5,118 nt of DNA, from assembly GCA_016179995.1 (NCBI GenBank), contig JACPCC010000010.1:1-5118 (forward strand), read 5' to 3'. The stretch is from Candidatus Woesearchaeota archaeon (GTDB lineage: Archaea > Nanobdellota > Nanobdellia > Woesearchaeales > GW2011-AR9). The notes below the pieces were generated by a model. It saw only the letters and a list, made by a program, of their open reading frames with translations. It ran no database searches and was not told where the DNA came from. This document shows positions 1 through 5,118 of this stretch, in pieces; within the stretch, counting starts at the first letter, position 1, and each line of letters opens with the position of its first letter. Position numbers and translations under genes: made by a program.

Positions 1-1
1 A

Positions 2-133
2 TCTCTAAAAGAATATGAAGGTCATTTACTTTCAGAGAGAGGTTTTGCATCTAAATCAGAATATGAATTATATTTAGCTGAAAGAAAAGGCTTTTTATCT
101 CTTGGAGATTATCAAAAAAAAATGGCTGAAAAA
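2..133 (+). repeat. Coding tandem repeats of period 48 bp (partial array, gene 1)
   Basis: In the truncated first gene, 2-37 is the last 12 codons of one unit, 38-85 is a full unit and 86-133 is a second full unit. The protein signature GF-x-S-xx-(E/D)Y-xxxx-A is preserved, but the DNA has diverged too far for this to be very recent slippage. The array continues beyond the window edge, so the copy number is unknown (at least 2.75). Confidence 0.8.
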
Positions 134-355
134 CGACAACAAAAAGAGTTAAATAAAGAATTAAGCAGATTAATAGTCACAAGATTGGCAGAATTAGGTC
201 AAACTCAGAAATGGTTGGCTGAGCAGTTAAACATAACTAAAGGAACTATTTCTAAATATATTAATGCTAGCTTAATTCCAAAACAGAATTTACAGGAACG
301 GTTATTTCAACTATTAAAAGTTCCTTACAAAACAATAGATGATTTATTGAAATAA
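2..355 (+). CDS. Repeat-array Xre-type HTH DNA-binding protein, 5'-truncated (first of two tandem paralogues)
   Basis: The reading frame is open from the first complete codon of the window to TAA at 353-355 and gives the last 117 residues of a protein whose start lies outside. ATG 122 is not a credible start: the Met sits inside a repeat unit, at the position held by Leu122 in the paralogue at 428-1045, and coding similarity continues upstream of it. Fragment residues 1-12 are the tail of one 16-residue repeat. Two full units follow at 13-28 (RGFASKSEYELYLAER) and 29-44 (KGFLSLGDYQKKMAEK). After an RQQ hinge, residues 54-117 form an Xre/cro-like HTH domain (core QTQKWLAEQLNITKGTISKY, about 67-86) ending in VPYKTIDDLLK. 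About half of the C-terminal positions match the downstream paralogue by eye. Likely role: sequence-specific DNA binding, target unknown. The full gene probably has an N-terminal HTH like its neighbour, but that cannot be seen. Confidence 0.85.
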   Translation, partial: SLKEYEGHLLSERGFASKSEYELYLAERKGFLSLGDYQKKMAEKRQQKELNKELSRLIVTRLAELGQTQKWLAEQLNITKGTISKYINASLIPKQNLQERLFQLLKVPYKTIDDLLK

Positions 356-427
356 AATCTGTTCTGAATAAAACAAACAATCAAAAAATCAGACTAATAA
401 TTAAACCAACTAAATTAAACTTCAAAG

Positions 428-1045
428 ATGCCGGCAAAAATATCAGAAGAAACAGTACAATTAATCCAAGAACTATATGCTCAGGATTTATCTACTGCAG
501 AAATAGCTAAAATAGCAGATGTTTCTAAAACTACAGTTTATACTCACACTAAACTAAAAGAGCGTGGTTTTGCTTCAGGTACAGAATATAAGCTGTATTT
601 AGCTCAAATGAACGGTTTTTTTTCAATAAGTGAATCTGAAACGTATTTAGTTCAAGAAAGAGGATTTTCTACTAGGACAGAATATGAATCAAACTTGGTT
701 AAAACAATGGGTTTTGCTTCTTATGCTGATTATAAAGAACATCTAGCTCATGAGAAAGGCTTTGCTTCTATAACAGAATATCATACCTACTTAGCTCAAG
801 AAAGGCAGCAAAGACCAGAAAATAAAAGTTTGAGTAATCTGATAAACAATCGATTAAAAGAACTAAATAAAACTCAACTTTGGTTAGCCGGAGAATTAGG
901 CGTTACGCCACAAGCAGTTTGTAAATATGCAAAAGGCACTAGCCTTCCTAAAGCTAATATTTTAAGTAGTATATTTTATACTTTAAAAGTTCCTTACAAA
1001 ACTATAGATGATTTGATAGAACTGAAAGAATCTAAAGTAAAATAA
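428..1045 (+). CDS. HTH - five 16-residue repeats - Xre-type HTH DNA-binding protein (complete paralogue)
   Basis: The protein has 205 residues. Residues about 5-43 form a resolvase/Hin-like HTH (SEETVQLIQELYAQ, then STAEIAKIADVSKTTVY). Residues 46-125 are exactly five tandem 16-residue units with consensus (R/K)GFAS-x-TEY-xx-YLAQE, at 46-61, 62-77, 78-93, 94-109 and 110-125. Residues 126-133 are a polar linker (RQQRPENK). Residues 134-197 are an Xre/cro-like HTH (core KTQLWLAGELGVTPQAVCKY, 148-167) ending in VPYKTIDDLIE. A charged tail follows. There is no signal peptide or membrane segment, so it is cytoplasmic. The start is firm: the same-frame stop TAA at 416-418 leaves only three codons before ATG 428. 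No Shine-Dalgarno sequence precedes it, so it may be leaderless, weakly initiated or coupled to the gene ending 72 bases upstream. Likely role: DNA-binding regulator, or structural DNA protein with two HTHs joined by a repeat spacer. The target is unknown, and the repeats belong to no family I can name. Confidence 0.88.
   Translation: MPAKISEETVQLIQELYAQDLSTAEIAKIADVSKTTVYTHTKLKERGFASGTEYKLYLAQMNGFFSISESETYLVQERGFSTRTEYESNLVKTMGFASYADYKEHLAHEKGFASITEYHTYLAQERQQRPENKSLSNLINNRLKELNKTQLWLAGELGVTPQAVCKYAKGTSLPKANILSSIFYTLKVPYKTIDDLIELKESKVK
563..802 (+). repeat. Coding tandem repeats, 5 x 48 bp (gene 2)
   Basis: Five contiguous 48-base units encode the 16-residue repeat with no insertions between them: 563-610, 611-658, 659-706, 707-754 and 755-802. 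Gly2, Phe3 and Leu13 of the unit are invariant. Position 8 is always acidic, and position 9 is Tyr in four of five units. Positions 6, 10, 11, 12 and 15 vary most. Unit 2 (NGFFSISESETYLVQE) is the most degenerate. Divergence at the DNA level indicates an old array kept by protein-level selection. Confidence 0.9.
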
Positions 1046-1098
1046 ATCTAAAATAAAATTAATTAATTTACCTAGATTAAATTTAGTAAATAAAATAA

Positions 1099-1104
1099 TT
1101 ATTT
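1099..1104. repeat. Putative target-site duplication, left copy (TTATTT)
   Basis: TTATTT directly abuts the left end of the inverted repeat and is repeated directly against the right end at 1278-1283. The exact adjacency on both sides is the argument. The low complexity of the word and the local AT content are the caution. Confidence 0.4.
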
Positions 1105-1277
1105 TGTATTTGTTTAGCTCGGCGCGGTCAATAAGTTTTCCGAGTGTAACCATTCGTCAGATGGTTTGAGTTACCAACCAGCAAAATAATAGATTTATCA
1201 TTCTATCTATCATTCTATTTATCATACAGCCTTAATGGGGCGAGGAAAACAGACCGCAAAATTGCTAAACAAATACA
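1105..1277. repeat. 173-bp imperfect inverted repeat with 14-bp perfect termini (MITE-like element or structured RNA)
   Basis: Three collinear complementary segments are seen. TGTATTTGTTTAGC (1105-1118) pairs perfectly with GCTAAACAAATACA (1264-1277). GCGGTC (1124-1129) pairs with GACCGC (1252-1257). GTTTTCC (1135-1141) pairs with GGAAAAC (1244-1250). They are separated only by small internal loops, so the ends form one long interrupted stem of 27 paired positions around a roughly 100-base centre. TTATTT lies immediately outside both ends (1099-1104 and 1278-1283), as a 6-bp target-site duplication would, although such a word is not rare in AT-rich DNA. The centre can form a smaller hairpin (AACCAT 1148-1153 with ATGGTT 1161-1166) and contains a 12-bp tandem repeat. 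There is no transposase. It could be a non-autonomous transposable element, a non-coding RNA with a closing stem, or a protein-binding site. Geometry is certain; nature is not. Confidence 0.7.
1196..1225. repeat. 12-bp tandem repeat, 2.5 copies, inside the inverted-repeat element
   Basis: TATCATTCTATC (1196-1207) and TATCATTCTATT (1208-1219), then TATCAT (1220-1225). There is one mismatch over 30 bases. It lies in the unpaired centre of the 173-bp element and is the most recent-looking repeat in the window, consistent with replication slippage or a tandem protein-binding motif. Confidence 0.8.
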
Positions 1278-1283
1278 TTATTT
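1278..1283. repeat. Putative target-site duplication, right copy (TTATTT)
   Basis: Right-hand partner of 1099-1104, starting at the first base after the right terminal repeat. Chance cannot be excluded in this AT-rich tract. Confidence 0.4.
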
Positions 1284-1401
1284 TTAATAAATTTTTATAA
1301 TTGTCTGCTCCAGAAAAAATTAATTATTTTGCATCCATAGCCTTGTGTGGTTGTTGTATGTTTTTTTCATAAGCATAAATAGTTTTATTAGTGTAAATAT
1401 T

Positions 1402-4347
1402 TTATTTACTGTAGCTATTTTCACTACCATAAATACCTTCTGCAGGAATAATATCATTTTCATAAATAATATCTCCTGTTAAGCTTGAAGAAATATATCC
1501 CTGTTCATTCATTAATCCCCTAAATAAGCCGCGTCCGCAGGTACAGGCATAGAATTTTTTGAAACTTTTTGACGCCCCTAAACAATACGCATAATTGTGA
1601 ATCCCGTCAGGTACCATCTCATCTGCTCCTACTTTTTTCCAAGTGACACCACCATCAATGGTCTCTATCACATTTTCTCCATGATGACCCACCACCAGAT
1701 GATCAGAATTTTTCGGATCTATGAGAATCATTTCATAATTTGGCAGATGGCCAAAATTATATAACCAAGGCAAGAAATCTTCTTCTCGTTCTCCTCCGTC
1801 ATAATTCCTAATTCCTTTAGTAAGTTCTTTCCACGTTGCTCCAGCATCTTTGCTTTGAAAAATACCCCCGTACTTTCCAGAATATTGGTCTGTACTAGAT
1901 AGTTGCGCAAAAAAGAGATTGGAAGAAGCAATTAGTACATTTGGATCAGAAGGAGACATCGCCAGTCGATAAGTATACTTTAGCTGTTCACCTACTCCCA
2001 GAGGAGTGAAACTACTTCCCCCGTCAATGCTCTTGAATACTCCTCCGCCTAAAGCTGAGGCATAGACTATTTTTGTATCAAGTGGATTAAATATAATTGA
2101 ACTTACGGCAAAATTACTAATCCCCTGTGATCTGCTCCACTGTCCACCTTGATTATTGGAATACCACACTCCTTCTCCTGATGGTGTTTCGGCAACTTCA
2201 GCCCCCACACCTGCTAGAATGTGATTGCTATCTCGTGGATCAACAGCAATTGACTTAATAAAGCTAGAATCACTGCCTGGTCTATTTTTTTCACTGAACT
2301 TACTTCCTGTCATTGAAACCTGACCTACCGTAAAACTATTTCCTCCCAGATAAACCTTAGAAAAATCATGTGGATCCGGTTTAATTGTAAGAACCATATA
2401 ATCCTCAGCTAGGCGGCGATATCCTTTCCCAGCATTTTTTGACCAATAAAATCCGACATCCCACGTTGACACATAAATTTCATTTTCATCATCTGGATTA
2501 ATATATACTTCTCTGGTAGCTGATGAAATTAATCCTTTGTTAAACTCTTCAAAAGTATTTCCCTGATTAGAAGAGACATATATTCCTTCACTGCTATCAC
2601 CAACATATAATTTTGAATCAAGATTTACAATTTCACCAATCCAACCATGTGGCAAACCCTGCGATGCTATTTCCTGAAATGAAATGCCATCAGTTGAAGT
2701 CCAGAGTTTGGGATTAGGATTATCTGGTTTCCATGTTCCAGTAAATAGTGTTATCCCATCAGTTCCTAGTCCTGTAACTTGCTCTAGCTGAGGCACTTTT
2801 TCCCATGATAACCCATCACTTGCTAAACGATATAAATTACCACCCATCCGAACATTATGTTCTAATCGCGCCCCCAGCAAATATAATCTATTTTTAAAAC
2901 TGACTAAACGAGAAGTGGTAAGATCTTCAAGACCTTTATTTAATTGCTTCCAACTTTTTCCCAGGTCAGAGGAAACTAAAACTCCATCTTCTACAGTGGC
3001 AAGATACATTTTTGAATTAAAGAAAGAAAGTTGATTGAACTTGTATGGTTTATCAAATGTAAAACGTTGTTCCCACTGTTCTCCTCCATCTTTGGACACC
3101 AGAAAAACACTGCTTTGATCAAACTTATTTCCTGGAACATATATTATCTTTGAATCTGTCGGATCAAGAGCTAGCGTGTTTGTGTTAAAGTTTGGAGAAT
3201 CAATATATTTCAACATGTTGTTACATAATCCCTGCCAACTCACTCCGTTATTGATTGTTTTTGCTCCGCAGACAATAGTTTCTGAAACATAGACAATATT
3301 ACTATTGTTGGGATTAGGAACAATATCAAAAGCGCGAACTTCCGGAATACCAGACCCTACAGCAATTTGTTTCCACGAGTTATCTTTTTGCAGTTCATAA
3401 ATGCCTCCTGAATATAAAGAAGCCCAAACAGTTCCCGCGTGAGGAATCATCTTTAGGACTGTTCCCCCAAAAGGACCAGATGTTTGTGTCCATCCTAATT
3501 TATCTTCCTCTGACGGAAGGTTAAATGTTACATCTTCTTTTGACTTCTCTTTTTTTTGTTTCTCTTCTACACTTTGAGCAATTTCAGAATCGGGTGACGG
3601 AGATATTTCTTCGCTTTTTGTAGAAGAAACTTTTGGTAAATTATTTTGTTCCCTAGTTTCTTCTTGAAGATTATTGCTTCCTGCAATAACTTGAACATCA
3701 CTTATCTCAAACTCACTATCTTCAATAGTCTCAAAGGCTAATGTTCCAGTCATTAAAGGTTGTGTATCAACAAAGAAAAGCATACGCTGTCCATCCAATC
3801 TGACGATAATCTGTGGACCAACTGTCTTTATTTCAACAAGATGAGTAGTAGCAAGGTTCCAGTCCATTCCTGCCGGCAGTGAGGCCTGTGTCAGTTCTTG
3901 AATTTTATTAACATCTCCTTGCTGTTTTTGAAGAATTAATTCTGTACCATCAGCGATAGAGAGAATATAACGCGATAATCCATTTTCCGTCAAACTATTT
4001 TTTATATTAATATTGATATTACCTTTTTGACGCTGTAAATTAAAGCGCATCAGACTATTACCATTCAGATTTTCATTAAGAGTAGCCCAGGTATGACCTA
4101 TACCTTTAAAAGTTAGAGGATTAGTGTTGGTAAGGCTCCAACCCTTATCAAGCGTCCAATCAGTAGATAGAGTTTTGTTTAAAGTTATTGTGGAAGATGG
4201 AGAAGTAATGTGGTCATTAGTTTTTGGAGAATTAGTTGTCTTAGAATAATTAATTATTTTAGGAGAACAGGAGACTAAGATTAAAGCAATAATAATTGCA
4301 CTAAGAATAATAATACTAAGAACAACTGTCTCTTTTTTTTTACTCAT
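1402..4347 (-). CDS. Surface lipoprotein with LamG-like jellyroll and Asp-box (BNR) beta-propeller
   Basis: The protein has 981 residues. Residues 1-26 are a lipoprotein signal: KKK, a hydrophobic stretch from about 7 to 25, and lipobox LVSC with Cys27 as the acylation site. It is therefore predicted to be exported and membrane-anchored. Residues 28-60 are an S/T/N-rich tether. Residues about 61-222 resemble a concanavalin/LamG-type jellyroll (VEIKTVGPQIIVRLDGQRML, then GTLAFETIEDSEFEISDVQV). Residues 225-280 are a charged linker. Residues about 285-950 form a beta-propeller region with about eleven Asp boxes: 364, 418, 459, 509 (weak), 551, 592, 636, 730, 773, 832 and 896, for example SKDGGEQW and SIDGGSSF. 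They alternate with LDP-x-D-xx-IIYV type strands, as in sortilin, Ycf48 and GH74 folds. Spacing of about 41-64, one gap of 94 and a degenerate first box near 321 suggest 13-14 blades, so perhaps two propellers. Non-lipid cysteines are at 360, 375, 922, 935 and 937. Likely role: binding or hydrolysis of glycan or protein ligands outside the cell. Catalysis cannot be assigned. It follows the metallopeptidase-like gene by 68 bases on the same strand. Confidence 0.88.
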   Translation of the reverse strand: MSKKKETVVLSIIILSAIIIALILVSCSPKIINYSKTTNSPKTNDHITSPSSTITLNKTLSTDWTLDKGWSLTNTNPLTFKGIGHTWATLNENLNGNSLMRFNLQRQKGNININIKNSLTENGLSRYILSIADGTELILQKQQGDVNKIQELTQASLPAGMDWNLATTHLVEIKTVGPQIIVRLDGQRMLFFVDTQPLMTGTLAFETIEDSEFEISDVQVIAGSNNLQEETREQNNLPKVSSTKSEEISPSPDSEIAQSVEEKQKKEKSKEDVTFNLPSEEDKLGWTQTSGPFGGTVLKMIPHAGTVWASLYSGGIYELQKDNSWKQIAVGSGIPEVRAFDIVPNPNNSNIVYVSETIVCGAKTINNGVSWQGLCNNMLKYIDSPNFNTNTLALDPTDSKIIYVPGNKFDQSSVFLVSKDGGEQWEQRFTFDKPYKFNQLSFFNSKMYLATVEDGVLVSSDLGKSWKQLNKGLEDLTTSRLVSFKNRLYLLGARLEHNVRMGGNLYRLASDGLSWEKVPQLEQVTGLGTDGITLFTGTWKPDNPNPKLWTSTDGISFQEIASQGLPHGWIGEIVNLDSKLYVGDSSEGIYVSSNQGNTFEEFNKGLISSATREVYINPDDENEIYVSTWDVGFYWSKNAGKGYRRLAEDYMVLTIKPDPHDFSKVYLGGNSFTVGQVSMTGSKFSEKNRPGSDSSFIKSIAVDPRDSNHILAGVGAEVAETPSGEGVWYSNNQGGQWSRSQGISNFAVSSIIFNPLDTKIVYASALGGGVFKSIDGGSSFTPLGVGEQLKYTYRLAMSPSDPNVLIASSNLFFAQLSSTDQYSGKYGGIFQSKDAGATWKELTKGIRNYDGGEREEDFLPWLYNFGHLPNYEMILIDPKNSDHLVVGHHGENVIETIDGGVTWKKVGADEMVPDGIHNYAYCLGASKSFKKFYACTCGRGLFRGLMNEQGYISSSLTGDIIYENDIIPAEGIYGSENSYSK

Positions 4348-4358
4348 ACAAGCTATTA

Positions 4359-4366
4359 TCCTTCTT
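4359..4366 (-). promoter_or_regulatory. Ribosome binding site of the lipoprotein gene
   Basis: On the - strand AAGAAGGA (4366-4359) lies 11 bases before ATG 4347. This purine-rich Shine-Dalgarno-like site supports the chosen start, which also gives a complete n-region, hydrophobic core and lipobox. Confidence 0.6.
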
Positions 4367-4415
4367 CAATATTAAAGTCTTTCGTATAGTTTTAACTTCT
4401 TAAACTACTTTGAGA

Positions 4416-5033
4416 TTACTTCCCCGCATCTTTTGCTTCAGCTTCTCTTTCTTCGGCAATTTTAGCTAGTTCTAAATATTTTTCTCTTTCTTCTCCACTA
4501 CTACGAAAAGCTTGAGAAGTAAAATAATCTTTTATGAAACCTTCTACTCCTTCTTCACTGTGATAACCAGCAGCATGACCCAATTCATGTGTTAAAACAT
4601 ATTCCACCATGGCTTTTTCGTCAATGCCATACTTTTGAGCCATTTCATAAACTCTAGATTCAAACGTTTTGCCGTCATAATTGCTGAGAATATAACCTTC
4701 TAATCCATCGTACAGCAGTGCAGCAACCACGCCTTCACCTAAATCTCCTGCGCCGACACCTTTGATGTCTAGTAATCTTCCGCCTCTAAATCTGATGTAA
4801 TCCATCAAAGCGCTGCCTTTGCTGGAAGACAGATATTCTTTAACCAATTTATCCATGTTGATTGCTTCGCGAATTTGCGGTTTGGGATTATCACTATTAT
4901 AAACCATTACTGTATTACCATCTACGACGGCCATACCCATGTTGTATCTTTGTAAGTTCTCAGCACTCTGTTCAGCACTCTGTCTATTTCCAAAAGAGGC
5001 ATAAATCACATTATCTAAAGTTTCATTTGTCAT
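4416..5033 (-). CDS. Small HExxH zinc-metallopeptidase-like protein
   Basis: The protein has 205 residues, with no signal peptide or membrane helix, so it is probably cytoplasmic. The zinc-protease signature is H149-E150-L-G-H153 in the context VLTHELGHAAGYHSEEG: His149 and His153 are likely metal ligands and Glu150 the general base. The third ligand is unclear. His158 comes one residue too early for the metzincin pattern HExxHxxGxxH, while Glu160, Glu161 or Glu164 would fit a gluzincin-like arrangement. Residues 166-205 are helical and very charged (EEREKYLELAKIAEEREAEAK), with coiled-coil character. Residues 1-115 show no recognised domain, but the segment GNTVMVYNS (39-47) looks like a beta-hairpin core and RFRGGRLLDIKGVGAGDLGEG (81-101) is Gly-rich. 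I recall similar short HExLxHAAGYH proteins from DPANN genomes; this is from memory. ATG 5033 is supported by AAGGT 8 bases upstream. Gene order suggests co-expression with the downstream lipoprotein. Substrate is unknown. Confidence 0.8.
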   Translation of the reverse strand: MTNETLDNVIYASFGNRQSAEQSAENLQRYNMGMAVVDGNTVMVYNSDNPKPQIREAINMDKLVKEYLSSSKGSALMDYIRFRGGRLLDIKGVGAGDLGEGVVAALLYDGLEGYILSNYDGKTFESRVYEMAQKYGIDEKAMVEYVLTHELGHAAGYHSEEGVEGFIKDYFTSQAFRSSGEEREKYLELAKIAEEREAEAKDAGK

Positions 5034-5041
5034 TTTTACTT

Positions 5042-5046
5042 ACCTT
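5042..5046 (-). promoter_or_regulatory. Ribosome binding site of the metallopeptidase-like gene
   Basis: On the - strand AAGGT (5046-5042) is 8 bases before ATG 5033, a normal Shine-Dalgarno spacing. It supports this start. Confidence 0.55.
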
Positions 5047-5052
5047 AACTTG

Positions 5053-5118
5053 TTAGAATTCTAGTTGATTTAAATATGTTTTGGAGAGAATTTTGGCATC
5101 TCTTTTTTCTTCCGCCAC
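5053..5118 (-). CDS. Possible C-terminal end of an upstream gene (partial)
   Basis: From the right edge a - strand frame reads VAEEKRDAKILSKTYLNQLEF and then TAA (5055-5053), ending 19 bases before the metallopeptidase-like start. The composition is like a natural charged C-terminal helix, and the spacing fits an operon. However, the other two - strand frames are also largely open over this short stretch, so the call is weak. No function can be given. Confidence 0.3.
   Translation of the reverse strand: MAEEKRDAKILSKTYLNQLEF
5068..5077 (-). promoter_or_regulatory. Possible TATA-like promoter element upstream of the metallopeptidase-like gene
   Basis: On the - strand ATATTTAAAT (5077-5068), preceded by CCAAAAC, resembles an archaeal BRE/TATA pair. 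A transcription start about 24 bases downstream of its centre would leave a short leader carrying the Shine-Dalgarno site. If 5053-5118 is really coding, this element lies inside a gene and is less likely to be a promoter. The local AT content makes chance matches common. Confidence 0.25.

Larger units (their letters stand above)
1046..1401. other. Convergent intergenic region with no protein gene
   Basis: These 356 bases separate the + strand HTH genes from the - strand lipoprotein gene, so it is a tail-to-tail region where terminators for both units are expected. The outer parts are very AT-rich. The middle (1105-1277) is the inverted-repeat element described separately and contains the only GC-rich patches, at 1118-1129 and 1237-1245. 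I saw no tRNA, CRISPR array or convincing ORF. Open frames of 21-22 codons exist (1235-1300 on +, 1157-1225 on -) but lack support. No classical GC hairpin followed by a T-run was found on either strand. A weak stem, AATCTA 1045-1050 with TAGATT 1073-1078, lies just after the HTH gene stop. Confidence 0.75.

Noticed and set aside
122..355. Separate 77-residue HTH gene starting at ATG 122
   Set aside because: The frame is open upstream to the window edge and encodes the same 16-residue repeats as the paralogue. Met122 lies within a repeat, so it is an internal residue.
363..393. Terminator hairpin between the two HTH genes (TCTGA with TCAGA)
   Set aside because: A 5-bp stem with a 21-base loop and no T-run is too weak to call.
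563..802. CRISPR-like periodic repeats
   Set aside because: The 48-base period is a protein repeat in frame with diverged DNA; there are no identical repeats with unique spacers.
1157..1225. 22-residue micro-ORF on the - strand (MINRMIDRMINLL...)
   Set aside because: It has AAGG a few bases before its ATG, but it arises mainly from the 12-bp tandem repeat and lies inside the inverted repeat. There is no independent support.
1157..1230. C/D-box-like guide RNA on the - strand (ATGATAA and CTGA)
   Set aside because: The C-like box arises from the 12-bp repeat, there is no convincing C'/D' pair, and no terminal stem joins the boxes.
1237..1260. RNase P RNA-like GAGGAAAAC motif
   Set aside because: It resembles the conserved GAGGAAAGUC only in part; no other RNase P core elements are present, and the segment is explained as the right arm of the inverted repeat.
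1235..1300. 21-residue micro-ORF on the + strand (MGRGKQTAKLL...)
   Set aside because: No ribosome site; it spans the right arm of the inverted repeat and runs into AT-rich flank. Chance is sufficient.
1351..1371. T-run at the TATG/CATA hairpin as terminator
   Set aside because: The stem is only 4 bp and the T-run is the loop rather than a tail, so it is not a credible terminator.
1728..1931. Open frame of 67 codons on the - strand
   Set aside because: It lies entirely inside the lipoprotein gene in another frame, and the translation shows no domain or natural composition.
4862..5056. Open frame of 64 codons on the + strand
   Set aside because: It is antisense to the metallopeptidase-like gene; the translation is rich in Tyr, His and Cys and has no motif, typical of a shadow.

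Overview
This is an AT-rich window with standard genetic code use: Trp is always TGG and no in-frame TGA needs to be read through. Codon and base composition, a lipobox-type lipoprotein and the gene families suggest a small-genome, uncultivated prokaryote. The architecture of the DNA-binding genes and of the small HExxH protein reminds me most of DPANN archaea (Woesearchaeota or Pacearchaeota type). This is an impression from memory. A CPR/Patescibacteria bacterium is not excluded, and no rRNA, tRNA or core marker is present to settle it.

Layout. (1) Positions 2-1045, + strand: two tandem paralogous genes, the first cut by the window start. They encode DNA-binding proteins built from a 16-residue GF-S-EY-YLA repeat array and a C-terminal Xre/cro-type helix-turn-helix (HTH). 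The complete copy also has an N-terminal resolvase-like HTH, giving HTH, five repeats, HTH. (2) Positions 1046-1401: a 356-base convergent intergenic region dominated by a long imperfect inverted repeat (1105-1277). Its 14-bp outermost arms are perfect and are directly flanked by the 6-base repeat TTATTT. It could be a miniature inverted-repeat element or a structured RNA. (3) Positions 1402-5118, - strand: an apparent operon reading leftwards. It holds a possible C-terminal fragment of an upstream gene (5053-5118), a 205-residue HELGH zinc-metallopeptidase-like protein (4416-5033) and a 981-residue lipoprotein (1402-4347). The lipoprotein has a LamG-like jellyroll domain followed by a large Asp-box (BNR) beta-propeller region.

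How it works together. The left pair looks regulatory, or related to mobile elements. The right pair looks like a cell-surface module: an anchored, probably glycan- or protein-binding propeller with a co-transcribed putative protease that has no visible export signal. No functional link between the two halves can be shown from the sequence. The most distinctive items are the HTH-repeat-HTH proteins and the flanked inverted-repeat element.
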